Positions 16,716 to 26,120 of a DNA stretch of 55,151 bases are shown here, one piece after another. Source of the DNA: Bacteroidota bacterium (GTDB lineage: Bacteria; Bacteroidota; Bacteroidia; AKYH767-A; OLB10); the NCBI GenBank assembly GCA_024638565.1, contig JAHEKC010000009.1:1-55151 (forward strand), in the 5' to 3' direction. The first letter of the stretch is position 1; each line of letters opens with the position of its first letter. The translations under genes were made by a program, and so were the position numbers. Under the pieces are notes generated by a model that saw only the letters and a program-made list of their open reading frames with translations, was not told where the DNA came from and searched no databases.

Positions 16716-18428
16716 ATGGCGCTCAGCCGGGTCTGGTCCTATCTCATCATCTTTTCCATCGCGGTGGCCTGTTACCATTACATCCGCGGCGATAGAAATA
16801 TTTTCAGCGACCTGGTAACCGAACGCAAGCTGCAGGGCGAGGAATCCTTCCCGCGGGTAGCGTACTACGATCTCACCCATCCCGTCGACACGACACTTGA
16901 AAGCATTGCCGGCAAGCTGCAGGCTGCCAACTGGCAAGCCGGCCAAGATCCGTTTCGCTGCAAGTACATCGTCACCGGTCCGGAAGGCCCGGATGCCCGG
17001 CCACGGCTGGAAAGCGCCATCCGGAACCTTCGGTTCGCACGGGCAGGCCCTGGCGGCAACTTTCAGGCAGGCCTCGAAGGCCCGGTATATTTTCACGGGC
17101 TGGAGGAAGAACAACTTGCACATGCCGACTCCCTTGCCGGGGTGTTTGCCATCGAAAGTTCGGGGGATATCTTCAGTAGCGCCACCGTCGTCACCCGTAT
17201 CTCCAACACGGACTCACTGCGCCTGGCCATGCTGGCGGCCTTCGCGGGCCAGCAGGTAATCGCCGCGGGCGATGTCCACTACTTCCTGCCCAAGAACATA
17301 GACGGCATTTTCGAGACGGGGAAGTTCGCCATCATCATCGTTATCGGGCTCATAGGCACGCTGGCGTTGTTCATGGGGCTGCTCAATGTCGCAGAAAGGG
17401 CGGGCGGCATCAGCCTGCTGAGCCGCTTCATCAGCCCGTTCCTTTCCCGCCTGTTTCCCGATATCCCGAAGGGCCACGCTTCTTTCGGGCATATGGTCAT
17501 GAATTTTTCCGCCAACCTCCTCGGGCTCGACAACGCCGCCACGCCGTTTGGGCTCAAAGCCATGCAAAGCCTGCAGGAACTCAACACGGATAAGGACAGA
17601 GCCACCAATGCACAGATCATGTTCCTGGCATTGCATGCTTCCGGGCTAACGCTCATTCCCGTGTCCATCATCGCCGTGCGTGCCGCCAACGGTTCCCTGA
17701 ACCCGAACGAGATTTTCATTCCCCTCATGCTTTCCACGTTCATCTGCACGATGACCGCCATGCTGGTGACCTCGCTGAAGCAGCGGATCAACCTGCTGCA
17801 CCCGAAGCTCTTCTTCCCGGTGTTCACCATCGCCGCCCTGCTGGGCCTGTTCGTCTGGTTCCTCACATCCCTTCAGCCCTACGCACTCGAACTTTTTTCC
17901 GATACGTTCAGCAATGGCGCCATCCTGCTGGTATTCCTTGGCATTATAGCGGGAGGGCTGTACAAGAAGATCAACATATTCGAGGCATTCGTGGATGGCG
18001 CCAAGGGGGGCTTTGAAACGGCGGTACGCATCATACCCTACCTGGTGGGCATGCTCGTGGCGGTGAGCATGCTTCGTACCAGCGGCGCCTTCGACCTCAT
18101 CATCGACCCCATCAAATCATTTATCGCCTGGGCAGGCCTGGACACAAGGTTTGCCGAGGGTCTTCCCACCGCTTTCCTGAGGCCGTTCAGCGCGGGCGGT
18201 GCACGCGGCTTCATGATCGATGCCATGCGCACCTATGGGCCGGATTCGTTTATCGGGAAACTCGTTTGCGTGCTGCAAGGTTCAAGCGAAACGACCTTCT
18301 ACGTGGTCGCCCTGTATTTCGGCTCGGTGTCGATCAAAAACACCCGTTATTCGATCCCCGTCATGCTGCTGGCCGACCTGGTAGGGGTGATTTTCAGCAT
18401 TTCATTCGCTTACTTCATGTGGGGGTAA
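16716..18428 (+). CDS. Fused SpmA/SpmB-type nucleoside-recognition (Gate) membrane protein
   Basis: Inner-membrane protein of 570 aa that joins two Gate-domain halves. TM1 (about residues 7-23) is followed by some 180 residues outside the membrane, then an SpmA-like half (LLNVAERAGGISLLSRFISPFLSRLFPDIPKGH, split here by type: LLNVAERAGG, LFPDIPKGHASFG, NFSANLLGLDNAATPFGLKA). The second, SpmB-like half has FVDGAKGGFETAVRIIPYL, PFSAGGARGFMIDAM and VLQGSSETTFYV. In spore formers SpmA and SpmB act in spore-core dehydration; in non-sporing bacteria the transport role is unknown. The start is the ATG at 16716. No operon partner is apparent. Confidence 0.87.
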   Translation: MALSRVWSYLIIFSIAVACYHYIRGDRNIFSDLVTERKLQGEESFPRVAYYDLTHPVDTTLESIAGKLQAANWQAGQDPFRCKYIVTGPEGPDARPRLESAIRNLRFARAGPGGNFQAGLEGPVYFHGLEEEQLAHADSLAGVFAIESSGDIFSSATVVTRISNTDSLRLAMLAAFAGQQVIAAGDVHYFLPKNIDGIFETGKFAIIIVIGLIGTLALFMGLLNVAERAGGISLLSRFISPFLSRLFPDIPKGHASFGHMVMNFSANLLGLDNAATPFGLKAMQSLQELNTDKDRATNAQIMFLALHASGLTLIPVSIIAVRAANGSLNPNEIFIPLMLSTFICTMTAMLVTSLKQRINLLHPKLFFPVFTIAALLGLFVWFLTSLQPYALELFSDTFSNGAILLVFLGIIAGGLYKKINIFEAFVDGAKGGFETAVRIIPYLVGMLVAVSMLRTSGAFDLIIDPIKSFIAWAGLDTRFAEGLPTAFLRPFSAGGARGFMIDAMRTYGPDSFIGKLVCVLQGSSETTFYVVALYFGSVSIKNTRYSIPVMLLADLVGVIFSISFAYFMWG

Positions 18429-18929
18429 GGGTGCCTGAACAGTTACCTTCGAATTAACAATTGCTTAATCAGAAGCTGCCTGCTATTGGGAAAAAGCGGC
18501 AGAAGGCAGCGGTAATCGGAAGTCCTATAGTGAGCAATAATCAGTGATCAGCGTTTTCGTGACCGGTGGTCCCTGCATCCAGGCGTGTACCGTGATCAGA
18601 CTGGCATTGCTTATCCGGAAAGCATTGCTTCTTCCGGTAGTATTCTTAAGAAATAGCATTGTAATATGTTGATGGTTGATAGTTGAGGCTTGCAGACCAC
18701 TTCGACTTTCAACTTTTACCCAATCTCTAACCTTAAACGCTTTCCCCTGTTTTCTAATGGTTGTTGCCTTCCGGCTTGAATGATGAGATTGCCGCGCACG
18801 CCGGTCAGGCATTCGGGCGGAATAGCTGAGCAGTTGAAAGGCAGGGTCAGGGATCGTCAATTTCCTGGAACACCTCAACAGCTCAACAGTCCAACCATTT
18901 CCTGAACCTTGAAAAGCCGATAAAACCTC
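18429..18929. repeat. Gene-free 500-bp stretch with degenerate short repeats
   Basis: This spacer lies between the ends of two convergent genes. I find no gene in it. It holds fragments of low-complexity intergenic repeats: GTTGATGGTTGATAGTTGA near 18668, CTCAACAGCTCAACAGTCCAAC near 18873-18894, CAATAATCAGTGATCAG near 18535, and a GAGATTGCCGCG fragment at 18785 that resembles the left end of the element at 45153. A minus-strand frame of 117 codons here has skewed, non-protein-like composition. No terminator is obvious. Confidence 0.6.
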
Positions 18930-21641
18930 TCAGTTCCCCTTGGAATAAGATGCCTTGTAAAACGCCTTGTAAGCGTCCAGGTCCTTGCTCTGCACCAACA
19001 GGATCATGTTATCCGGCGTGATGGTGAAAATGCTGAGCGTACTGACGTCGATGTTGTGGAACAGGCTGCCTTCCTCCAACACACCTTTCATGTAGGCACC
19101 TGCCTTTTTCCCGTTTTCAAAAGCCCTGACCATGACGAATTGCTGGTCAAGCTGCAGCAGGCCGTCGGAAGTCGTTAATTCAGACGTGCTGTAGTACTTC
19201 TTGTTATAATCCGAGAATTTAATCTTGAGGTCATTGGCGTCCATCGAACCCACGGCGAACATGACCATGAAATAGTGGGCCGTGTCCGGGCTGAATTTGA
19301 ACGGTACCTTGGGTTTCGGCGGCTGCACTTCCGCGGGCTCCTCCGTGACTGTGCTTCCGGTGTCCAGCGGTAATGCATACTGCATATTGGCCATGCGGTC
19401 CAGGATATCGCGCGCCCTTACACTGACGGAGTCCCTGGGGTACCGCGCGATAATCTTTTTAAGCGAAGCCTCGAAGTCCGGCTGCGGCCTGGTTTTCCCG
19501 ATGGCCAGCGCCTCCAGGAATGCGAACTTGGGACTGAGCTCGTTGGGCGGGAACAGGGAATCCGCATTCTGCTTCCTGTCTATGACCGCGTAATACTGCC
19601 GGTTCTTGTAAGCCCGGAATGTATTCTCATAGTAAACCTGCAGGATTGCCGTCTTCTTCAGGTTTTCCTGGTAGTAGTTCGGGTTGAGAATAAGCTTGGC
19701 GTACTCGCTGTCAGGATGCTCTATCAGCAGGATATCCTTGTACTTTTCCGCCTTCACGGTATCGCCCATGGCCATATAGGTCCTGTAAAGGTTATAATAG
19801 GCTGGCAGCATGAAGCGGTTCTCCGGGTACTTGCTCATCATGGTCTCGAAGGTGCGTGCGGAAGCGGGGTAATCCAGCAGCTGCTCCTTGTAGATCAGGC
19901 CCACGTTATAGTATGCCTCCAGGATACGGGTATGCGCCTTTTCCTGCTCCTCTTCGGTCAGCGGCACGGATTCCAGGTATGCCTTCTTGCGTTCGGCATC
20001 ATTCAGCTTCATAATACTGTCACGCCGTGCCGTTTCTATGGCTTCGGTACTGTCCACTTCCTCCTCGGGCGTCTCCTCGATGAAAGCGGTGCCGGCCTCT
20101 AGTCCCTTGCTGCTGCGCCGCCAGTTGTCTTCGAGTTCGCGCTTGCCCCACCGCTTCGCGAATTCATTCACGCCGAAGCTTACGGTGCTGGGGTTATAGA
20201 AATACCAGCCGGCCCCGGTCGGCTTGAATTTATTGGCGTTGGCACCGGTATAATACGGCTGGCCGCTCGACGGGATTTCTTCCAGCTGCCTTTCGTTAGC
20301 CTTCAGCGAGTCCCGGATGGCCTTTTCCCGTTCCCGTTCTGCAATCTCTGACGCGATCACCGCATCAATGGCAGCTTTCCGCTGGGCCTCGGTCATCCCG
20401 GCCAGTGCCAGCAGGCTGTCCTGAAGCTGTATGACATTAAGGTTCTTCACCAGCTTAGCCAGGCTGGACTTCTTGCTGAAGATAATGTCGTAATCAGGGT
20501 GATCTTCCGAGAGGAAGGTTACCGTTGAGTCGTAGTAAATCTGTGCAGGCCGGTATTCAGGACGCTTGAAGAATATCTCGGCAAGCTCCAGGTAGGACAG
20601 CGCTTTCTGGTTGGTATTGGTGGTGCTGGCCGAAATCGACTGCCTGTAAAGGCCGATGGCCTCGGGCTCGTTGTCTTCCCGCTGCGCAATCGTGGCGAGT
20701 GCGTAATAGATCTGGTCGAGGTAGTCCCTGTTCTTTTCGTCGCGGATCATCTTCAGGAGTCGTTCCTTGATTTCATGACTTCCCGTGGTGATGTCATAAC
20801 AACGTGCGCTGTTGATCCGGGCATTGAACTCCATCTCGTAAGTTGAGTTGCGCTTCGAAACCTGCTCATACAGCGCATACGCTTTCTGGTATTCCTCCAT
20901 TTCCTGGTACAGCTGCCCCAGGATGAACATATACCGGATACGCCTTCGCTTGTCGCGTGTATGGTCGACGGCCCGCTGCAACTCCATGGCAGCCGTCTCG
21001 TAGTCGTCCTTCTGGATATGATAGCTTGCCGCGATGGCCGCGTATTCACCGGTTTTCTTTTTCCAGGGAAAGCCCTGGTCATTCTTCAGGAAGTCGAGCA
21101 GGTATTCGGCGTCCGGGGTCTTGCCCAGCTCCAGGTAGCATTGTGTAAGCCACATCAGCGCCTCGTACCGGATATCCTCCCCGCTGTAGGAAGAAGCCAC
21201 GAACTGGAAAGTCTCAATGGCGGCCCAGTAATCGTGCTTGTAAAAATGTGCCTTCCCAATCAGCAAATAGCTTTCCCGCACCCAGGGGTTTTTTTCCTCG
21301 CCGTCGAAGATCATGGAGTGCCGCTGGATGACGATGCTGGCCTTCTTGATCGCCTCGTCCATGTCAGGGAACACGGATTTCGCCTTTTCCTCATCCGCAT
21401 ACCGGAAGACTTTCAGCAAACGGTCGTACTGATCCTCATGCAACTCCGCCAGCTGGGCGGCACCAGCCTTCACCTTTTCCCTGCCGTTGAAATAATAATT
21501 ATCCCGCCCGGTCAGTTTGTGGTAATTGCGGCTGATAAATGTGTTTTTCTTCCGTGAGCAGGAATACATGCCCCCCACAAGAACAGCCACCAGTGTGTAA
21601 AGGAGGAAGTTACGAAGGGATGGGGTCATGCGTGTGGCCAT
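18930..21641 (-). CDS. sprE: SprE/PorW-type TPR lipoprotein of the type IX secretion system
   Basis: Large 903-aa lipoprotein required for T9SS secretion and gliding in relatives. A signal ends in GGMYSC (Cys28 from the first ATG; the ATG at codon 5 is an equally good start). The next stretch (NYHKLTGRDNYYFNGREKVK, HEDQYDRLL, SVFPDMDEAIKKASIVIQRHS) matches the conserved N-terminus of SprE/PorW. Many TPR units follow (YLLIGKAHFYKHDYWAAIETF and others to about residue 380). The middle segment has FKPTGAGWYFYNPSTVSFG and a charged coil, then more TPRs and a short C-terminal domain. It fits the three sorting-domain cargo genes nearby. Divergent from the M23 peptidase gene. Confidence 0.87.
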   Translation of the reverse strand: MATRMTPSLRNFLLYTLVAVLVGGMYSCSRKKNTFISRNYHKLTGRDNYYFNGREKVKAGAAQLAELHEDQYDRLLKVFRYADEEKAKSVFPDMDEAIKKASIVIQRHSMIFDGEEKNPWVRESYLLIGKAHFYKHDYWAAIETFQFVASSYSGEDIRYEALMWLTQCYLELGKTPDAEYLLDFLKNDQGFPWKKKTGEYAAIAASYHIQKDDYETAAMELQRAVDHTRDKRRRIRYMFILGQLYQEMEEYQKAYALYEQVSKRNSTYEMEFNARINSARCYDITTGSHEIKERLLKMIRDEKNRDYLDQIYYALATIAQREDNEPEAIGLYRQSISASTTNTNQKALSYLELAEIFFKRPEYRPAQIYYDSTVTFLSEDHPDYDIIFSKKSSLAKLVKNLNVIQLQDSLLALAGMTEAQRKAAIDAVIASEIAEREREKAIRDSLKANERQLEEIPSSGQPYYTGANANKFKPTGAGWYFYNPSTVSFGVNEFAKRWGKRELEDNWRRSSKGLEAGTAFIEETPEEEVDSTEAIETARRDSIMKLNDAERKKAYLESVPLTEEEQEKAHTRILEAYYNVGLIYKEQLLDYPASARTFETMMSKYPENRFMLPAYYNLYRTYMAMGDTVKAEKYKDILLIEHPDSEYAKLILNPNYYQENLKKTAILQVYYENTFRAYKNRQYYAVIDRKQNADSLFPPNELSPKFAFLEALAIGKTRPQPDFEASLKKIIARYPRDSVSVRARDILDRMANMQYALPLDTGSTVTEEPAEVQPPKPKVPFKFSPDTAHYFMVMFAVGSMDANDLKIKFSDYNKKYYSTSELTTSDGLLQLDQQFVMVRAFENGKKAGAYMKGVLEEGSLFHNIDVSTLSIFTITPDNMILLVQSKDLDAYKAFYKASYSKGN

Positions 21642-21785
21642 GGGGATGACAGGTACTATAACACGGATTCGATTGAATTATTATCCGTTCCAGCCGGCAC
21701 GCATCGGCCTGAAGGGGCGATTATTACGATATTTGCGGCCACAACCGGCAAACTTAATTATAGTTTTTCAGGAAAGCCAGATCAG

Positions 21786-22655
21786 ATGACCCCCGGGGAT
21801 AAAAAAAGAAAGAAAATTTACCGGAAACTGCGGAATAAGTACCGCATGGTGATCATGAACGATGAGACCCTCGAGGAAAAGTCGAGTCTCAGGCTTTCAC
21901 CCATGAATGTATTGGGGTTTTTCGGCACGCTCACCCTCATCCTTGTAGGCATTACCATTTGTCTCATCGCGTTCACGCCCATGCGGGAGTACATTCCCGG
22001 GTATACGGATGTGCATATGCGGCGCAAGCTTGTGGTGCTTACGCTTCAGTCCGACAGCATGCAGGCCAAGCTGAATGCACGGGATGTGTACCTTGAAAAC
22101 CTGCGGCGCGTGATCAACGGCGAGGTGGGTGAAGCCGACAGTGCCTTTCCGGAGCCTGTCACCACACGATATGACACCATCCGGAACCTGGTGCGCACCG
22201 CGGAGGACTCCATGCTCCGCGCCGAGGTTGAGTCACAGGACCCCTTTAGCCTGACGTCCCTGCCCTCCGCACCGCCCGGGATCAGTTCCTTTTTCTTTTT
22301 CACACCGCTCAAGGGTACCATTACAGCTGAATTCGATGCCGCCACCAAGCACTACGGTGTCGACGTGGTGTCCGGCCCGAATGAACCGATCAAGTCCACG
22401 CTGGATGGCACGGTGGTGGTATCCGACTGGACAACGGAAACGGGGTATACCATCGGCGTCCAGCACGGGAATAACCTTTTATCCATGTACAAGCATAACT
22501 CGGCATTGCTGAAAAAGCCCGGTGACTTTGTCAAAGCCGGCGAAGCTGTGGCCATCATCGGCAACTCGGGGGAATTCACCACCGGCCCGCATTTGCATTT
22601 TGAACTCTGGTATAACGGCACTGCCGTAGATCCGCTGGAGTTCATTTCATTCTGA
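21786..22655 (+). CDS. M23-family murein endopeptidase (LytM domain), membrane-anchored
   Basis: A basic cytoplasmic tail (KKRKKIYRKLRNKYR) precedes a single membrane anchor near residues 43-63, so the enzyme part is periplasmic. The LytM/M23 domain covers about 175-285: HYGVD supplies zinc ligands H189 and D193, YKH gives H237, and GPHLHFELW carries H269 and H271. All catalytic positions are present, so it should cut peptidoglycan cross-links, unlike degenerate EnvC/NlpD-type activators. It lies 13 bp before dxr and may share its transcript. Confidence 0.92.
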   Translation: MTPGDKKRKKIYRKLRNKYRMVIMNDETLEEKSSLRLSPMNVLGFFGTLTLILVGITICLIAFTPMREYIPGYTDVHMRRKLVVLTLQSDSMQAKLNARDVYLENLRRVINGEVGEADSAFPEPVTTRYDTIRNLVRTAEDSMLRAEVESQDPFSLTSLPSAPPGISSFFFFTPLKGTITAEFDAATKHYGVDVVSGPNEPIKSTLDGTVVVSDWTTETGYTIGVQHGNNLLSMYKHNSALLKKPGDFVKAGEAVAIIGNSGEFTTGPHLHFELWYNGTAVDPLEFISF

Positions 22656-22668
22656 CATTCCAGGACAG

Positions 22669-23862
22669 GTGCAAGAAAAAGAAAATCGCAAGCGCATCGG
22701 GATCCTGGGATCCACGGGCAGCATCGGACGCCAGGCGCTCGAGGTGATGGCCGCACACCCGGATGTATTCGAAGTCGACCTGCTGACCGCGCATCACAAC
22801 GCGGAACTGCTGATTGAACAGGCCCTGCGGTTCAAACCGGATACCGTGGTCATCGGCAACAAGGACCGGTACGGCCAGGTCAGTGATTCGCTTGCACCGA
22901 AAAACATAAAGGTTTACGCGGGGGCAGAATCGGTGACCCAGGTGATGGAGGTCAAGAAACCTGACATGCTGCTGACCGCCATGGTGGGCTTTGCTGGACT
23001 CGCCCCTACCCTTGCCGCATTGTCGGCCGGCATTGACCTGGCACTGGCCAACAAGGAAACCCTGGTGGTGGCCGGCGCGGAGATCATGAAGCTCGCGCGC
23101 AGGCACGGGTCACGCATTATCCCCGTGGATTCAGAGCATTCCGCCATCTGCCAGTGCCTGCAGGGTGAAAGCGGAAACGCCATCGAGAAGATCATTCTCA
23201 CGGCTTCCGGCGGGCCGTTCCGGGGCAGGGACAAGGCCTTTTTGCAGGAGGTCACCCGTGAACAGGCCCTCAATCACCCCAACTGGGATATGGGGGCCAA
23301 GATCACCATCGATTCGGCCACCCTCATGAACAAAGGCCTTGAAATGATAGAAGCGCAATGGCTGTTCGGGGTGGAAGAAAACCGTATCGAGGTGATCGTG
23401 CATCCGCAGTCTGTCATTCACAGTATTGTACAGTTCGAGGATGGCAGCATGAAAGCCCAGATGGGCCTGCCTGACATGAAGCTACCGATCCAGTACGCAC
23501 TGGGATTTCCGGGCAGGCTGCGGTCATCGTTTCCACGATTCGATTTTGCGAAATTCCCCGGGCTCACCTTCGAAGCGCCGGACACTGATACATTCGATGC
23601 ATTGTCGCTCGCCCGGCGGGCCATGAACAAAGGGGGCACGATGCCCTGCGTTATGAATGCGGCCAACGAGGCGGCCGTGGGCGCCTTCCTGAAAGGCCGC
23701 ATCCGGTTTAATGACATCACCGGCATCGTGGCATACTGCATGGACCAGGTGCCTCATAACCAGCAGCCGCAAATGAAGGATTATTTTACCGCCCACGAAG
23801 CTGCCATGGATGCGGCCGATCGCATAATCTCGCTTAAAAAAATTGATAACTTAGCGGGCTGA
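22669..23862 (+). CDS. dxr: 1-Deoxy-D-xylulose 5-phosphate reductoisomerase
   Basis: Second enzyme of the MEP isoprenoid pathway; it rearranges and reduces DXP to MEP with NADPH and a divalent metal. The 397-aa protein has the NADPH motif GILGSTGSIGRQALEV, ALANKETLVVAG, the metal-site segment PVDSEHSAI, LTASGGPFRG, and HPNWDMGAKITIDSATLMNK with the following GLEMIEA. The start is GTG at 22669, preceded by AGGACAG as ribosome-binding site; no better ATG exists. It lies between the M23 peptidase and rseP genes on the same strand, with short gaps on both sides. Confidence 0.97.
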   Translation: MQEKENRKRIGILGSTGSIGRQALEVMAAHPDVFEVDLLTAHHNAELLIEQALRFKPDTVVIGNKDRYGQVSDSLAPKNIKVYAGAESVTQVMEVKKPDMLLTAMVGFAGLAPTLAALSAGIDLALANKETLVVAGAEIMKLARRHGSRIIPVDSEHSAICQCLQGESGNAIEKIILTASGGPFRGRDKAFLQEVTREQALNHPNWDMGAKITIDSATLMNKGLEMIEAQWLFGVEENRIEVIVHPQSVIHSIVQFEDGSMKAQMGLPDMKLPIQYALGFPGRLRSSFPRFDFAKFPGLTFEAPDTDTFDALSLARRAMNKGGTMPCVMNAANEAAVGAFLKGRIRFNDITGIVAYCMDQVPHNQQPQMKDYFTAHEAAMDAADRIISLKKIDNLAG

Positions 23863-23890
23863 TTTTTCCCACGGAAACTTACCTTAACTT

Positions 23891-25222
23891 ATGACAGGCC
23901 TGGTTATGGCTGCCCAGTTGATCCTGGGCTTATCCATTCTTGTTACGCTGCACGAGCTGGGGCACTACCTTGCTGCCCGTGCCTTTGGCATCAAGGTGGA
24001 GAAGTTCTATCTCTTTTTCGACGCCTGGAAAGTAAAGCTGTTCAGCTTCAAGAAGGGTGACACTGAGTATGGGGTAGGCTGGCTGCCCCTGGGCGGCTAT
24101 GTGAAGATCGCGGGCATGATCGACGAATCAATGGATAAGGAGCAAATGGCCAAGCCGCCTGAGCCATGGGAATTCAGGTCCAAGCCCGCCTGGCAGCGAT
24201 TGATCGTGATGGTGGCAGGCGTTGCCATGAACGTGATCCTGGGAATTTCGATTTATTCATTTTACCTGCTCAACTACAAGCAGTATTACCTGCCAAATGA
24301 AGAGGTAACGCAAGGGGTTCGCATTGGGGAGCTGGGCAAGGAAGTAGGGTTGCATGACGGCGACCGGGTGCTGGCCATCAACGGAAAGTCATTCGAACGG
24401 TTCGACGACCTGCTGTCAACACGTATCATGTTCGGTGCCACGCTTACCGTTTTGAGAAACGGCCAGACCATGGCTGTCCAGGTACCTGAAAATTTTTACA
24501 AACGTTTCTACAAATCCGCCACGGGTACCTTCATTGGCGCAGGTGACATGGTGTTCCAGGTAACCGGTGTCGTGGAAGACGGTAACGCCAAGGCGGCCGG
24601 GCTCATGGCCGGGGATACCATTGTGGCGGTCAATGGCGAGGCCGTATCAGACGAGGAGTCGCTGAAACAGACTTTTACCAGTAACAAGGGCGCCATCGTC
24701 AACCTCCGGATCCGGCGCCAGGGCGGATCCATGAACCTCGAAGTCCCGGTGAGCGATGAAGGTCTTGCCGGGTTCTACTACAGGCCCACCTTCTCCATCC
24801 ATCCCGATTACCAGAAGAAAGCCTACAGCCTGGGAGCCGCGATCAGGTACGGTACCAGCGATGCGTTCGAAAGCCTGGTGTCGAATGCCAAGGGCCTGAG
24901 ACGCATCTTTACCGGGGAGGAAAAAGCCAGTGAGTCCATCCAGGGCCCGATTGGCATCGCCACCATATACGGTGGTACCTGGGAATGGGCCAAGTTCTGG
25001 TATATCACCGGCCTGCTGTCCATGATCCTGGCTTTCATGAATATCCTTCCCATCCCGGCGCTGGACGGGGGCCATGTGATATTTCTGCTGGTCGAAACGG
25101 TGACCAGGCGCAAGCTGAGCGATAAGTTTCTCGAACGGTCACAGATCGTAGGGATGGTGATCCTGCTGGCGCTGATGATCTTCGCATTCGGAAACGATAT
25201 CTGGAAGCACATCCTGAATTGA
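23891..25222 (+). CDS. rseP: RseP-type site-2 membrane metalloprotease
   Basis: Intramembrane zinc protease that cleaves membrane-bound regulators such as anti-sigma factors, and remnant signal peptides. HELGH (H21, E22, H25) lies in the first membrane segment, and the third metal ligand is in ILPIPALDGGHV near the C-terminus. Two PDZ-like regions lie between (GLHDGDRVLAINGKSF and GLMAGDTIVAVNGEAV). At 443 aa it is of normal length. It starts 28 bp after dxr; the two genes are often neighbours with cdsA in other bacteria. Its anti-sigma target is not in the window. Confidence 0.95.
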   Translation: MTGLVMAAQLILGLSILVTLHELGHYLAARAFGIKVEKFYLFFDAWKVKLFSFKKGDTEYGVGWLPLGGYVKIAGMIDESMDKEQMAKPPEPWEFRSKPAWQRLIVMVAGVAMNVILGISIYSFYLLNYKQYYLPNEEVTQGVRIGELGKEVGLHDGDRVLAINGKSFERFDDLLSTRIMFGATLTVLRNGQTMAVQVPENFYKRFYKSATGTFIGAGDMVFQVTGVVEDGNAKAAGLMAGDTIVAVNGEAVSDEESLKQTFTSNKGAIVNLRIRRQGGSMNLEVPVSDEGLAGFYYRPTFSIHPDYQKKAYSLGAAIRYGTSDAFESLVSNAKGLRRIFTGEEKASESIQGPIGIATIYGGTWEWAKFWYITGLLSMILAFMNILPIPALDGGHVIFLLVETVTRRKLSDKFLERSQIVGMVILLALMIFAFGNDIWKHILN

Positions 25223-25328
25223 ATTTCGCTTTCCGCAGCCATTAACATCCCGTTTTTCATAATTCGACACCGGGTTCCCCGCCCGGGTGACTCCTGTGGC
25301 TAATTTTCACGATTACGAAAGTCATTCC

Positions 25329-26120
25329 ATGCGTCCTTCACTTCACAGCTTGTGGCTTGTACTCCTGTTGATTGTCCCGGTAACGTCAGCCGCACAGGAT
25401 AGCGGGCATGAAAGCCAGCAGCCGGATTCCGGCCTTACCCGCGTGCTGCTCATCCCCTATGACCCGCTGTACTATCTGTCCGACGCGGACCGGGAGATCA
25501 TCGAACAAACGGATGTGGAACCGTCCAGGATTTACAGGCTTTTCAGGGATAACATCGATTATTACATCCAGCGAAGGGTCAGCTCCTGGTATCCCTGTAT
25601 CTCGGCGCTGAATGACGCGGATTCGATCCCGTCCCTCGAGCATGCACTGGGCTTGGTCTACAGTACCACGGGATACCGTTATGACAACCCTATGCCGCTG
25701 CCTTACAAGGAGGAACGCATGGACACGACCCGCAGGAAAAAGAACCCGCTGCTCAAGAATGCGCACGACTCGCGGATCGCGGCGCAATACCTCCCTTCCG
25801 AGGAAGACGCCAAATACATGAATGCCGTTATCCGCAAACCGGAGGTCCTGCAGGAGCTCTACGAGACTTACGGAACGAATGTTTTCATCTTCGTAAACCA
25901 GTTCGAAATAAAAACCGATTACAGCAGCTGCTTCGATATCGCGAAAAAGATCTACCGCCGGGAAGTGCTGGTACACTTTTCCGTTTTCAACCGGCACGGG
26001 AAACAGACGGCTGGCGCCTGCGTGGCGGCACCTTTTCCGTCGGATTCGAACAACGCGTACGAGATTATCCGGAACTGCTTCCCGGACCTGGCCTCTTATA
26101 TTTCCATGTGTACTCCCTAG
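25329..26120 (+). CDS. Secreted protein of unknown function
   Basis: A clear signal peptide (SLWLVLLLIVPVTSAAQ, cleavage near residue 20) leads a 263-aa protein. I chose the ATG at 25329 because it directly precedes the basic and hydrophobic signal; an earlier in-frame start adds 14 polar residues. The mature part has RVLLIPYDPLYYLSDADR, an internal EHALGLVYSTTGYRYD and VFIFVNQFEIKTDYSSC. The last 100 residues look like a compact alpha/beta fold, but I do not recognise a family. No lipobox is present. The stop overlaps the stop of the convergent gene in a shared CTAG. Confidence 0.75.
   Translation: MRPSLHSLWLVLLLIVPVTSAAQDSGHESQQPDSGLTRVLLIPYDPLYYLSDADREIIEQTDVEPSRIYRLFRDNIDYYIQRRVSSWYPCISALNDADSIPSLEHALGLVYSTTGYRYDNPMPLPYKEERMDTTRRKKNPLLKNAHDSRIAAQYLPSEEDAKYMNAVIRKPEVLQELYETYGTNVFIFVNQFEIKTDYSSCFDIAKKIYRREVLVHFSVFNRHGKQTAGACVAAPFPSDSNNAYEIIRNCFPDLASYISMCTP

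Noticed and set aside
18525-18878. Minus-strand frame of 117 codons in the 18.4-18.9 kb gap
   Set aside because: It is made of degenerate repeats, without domain or start signal.
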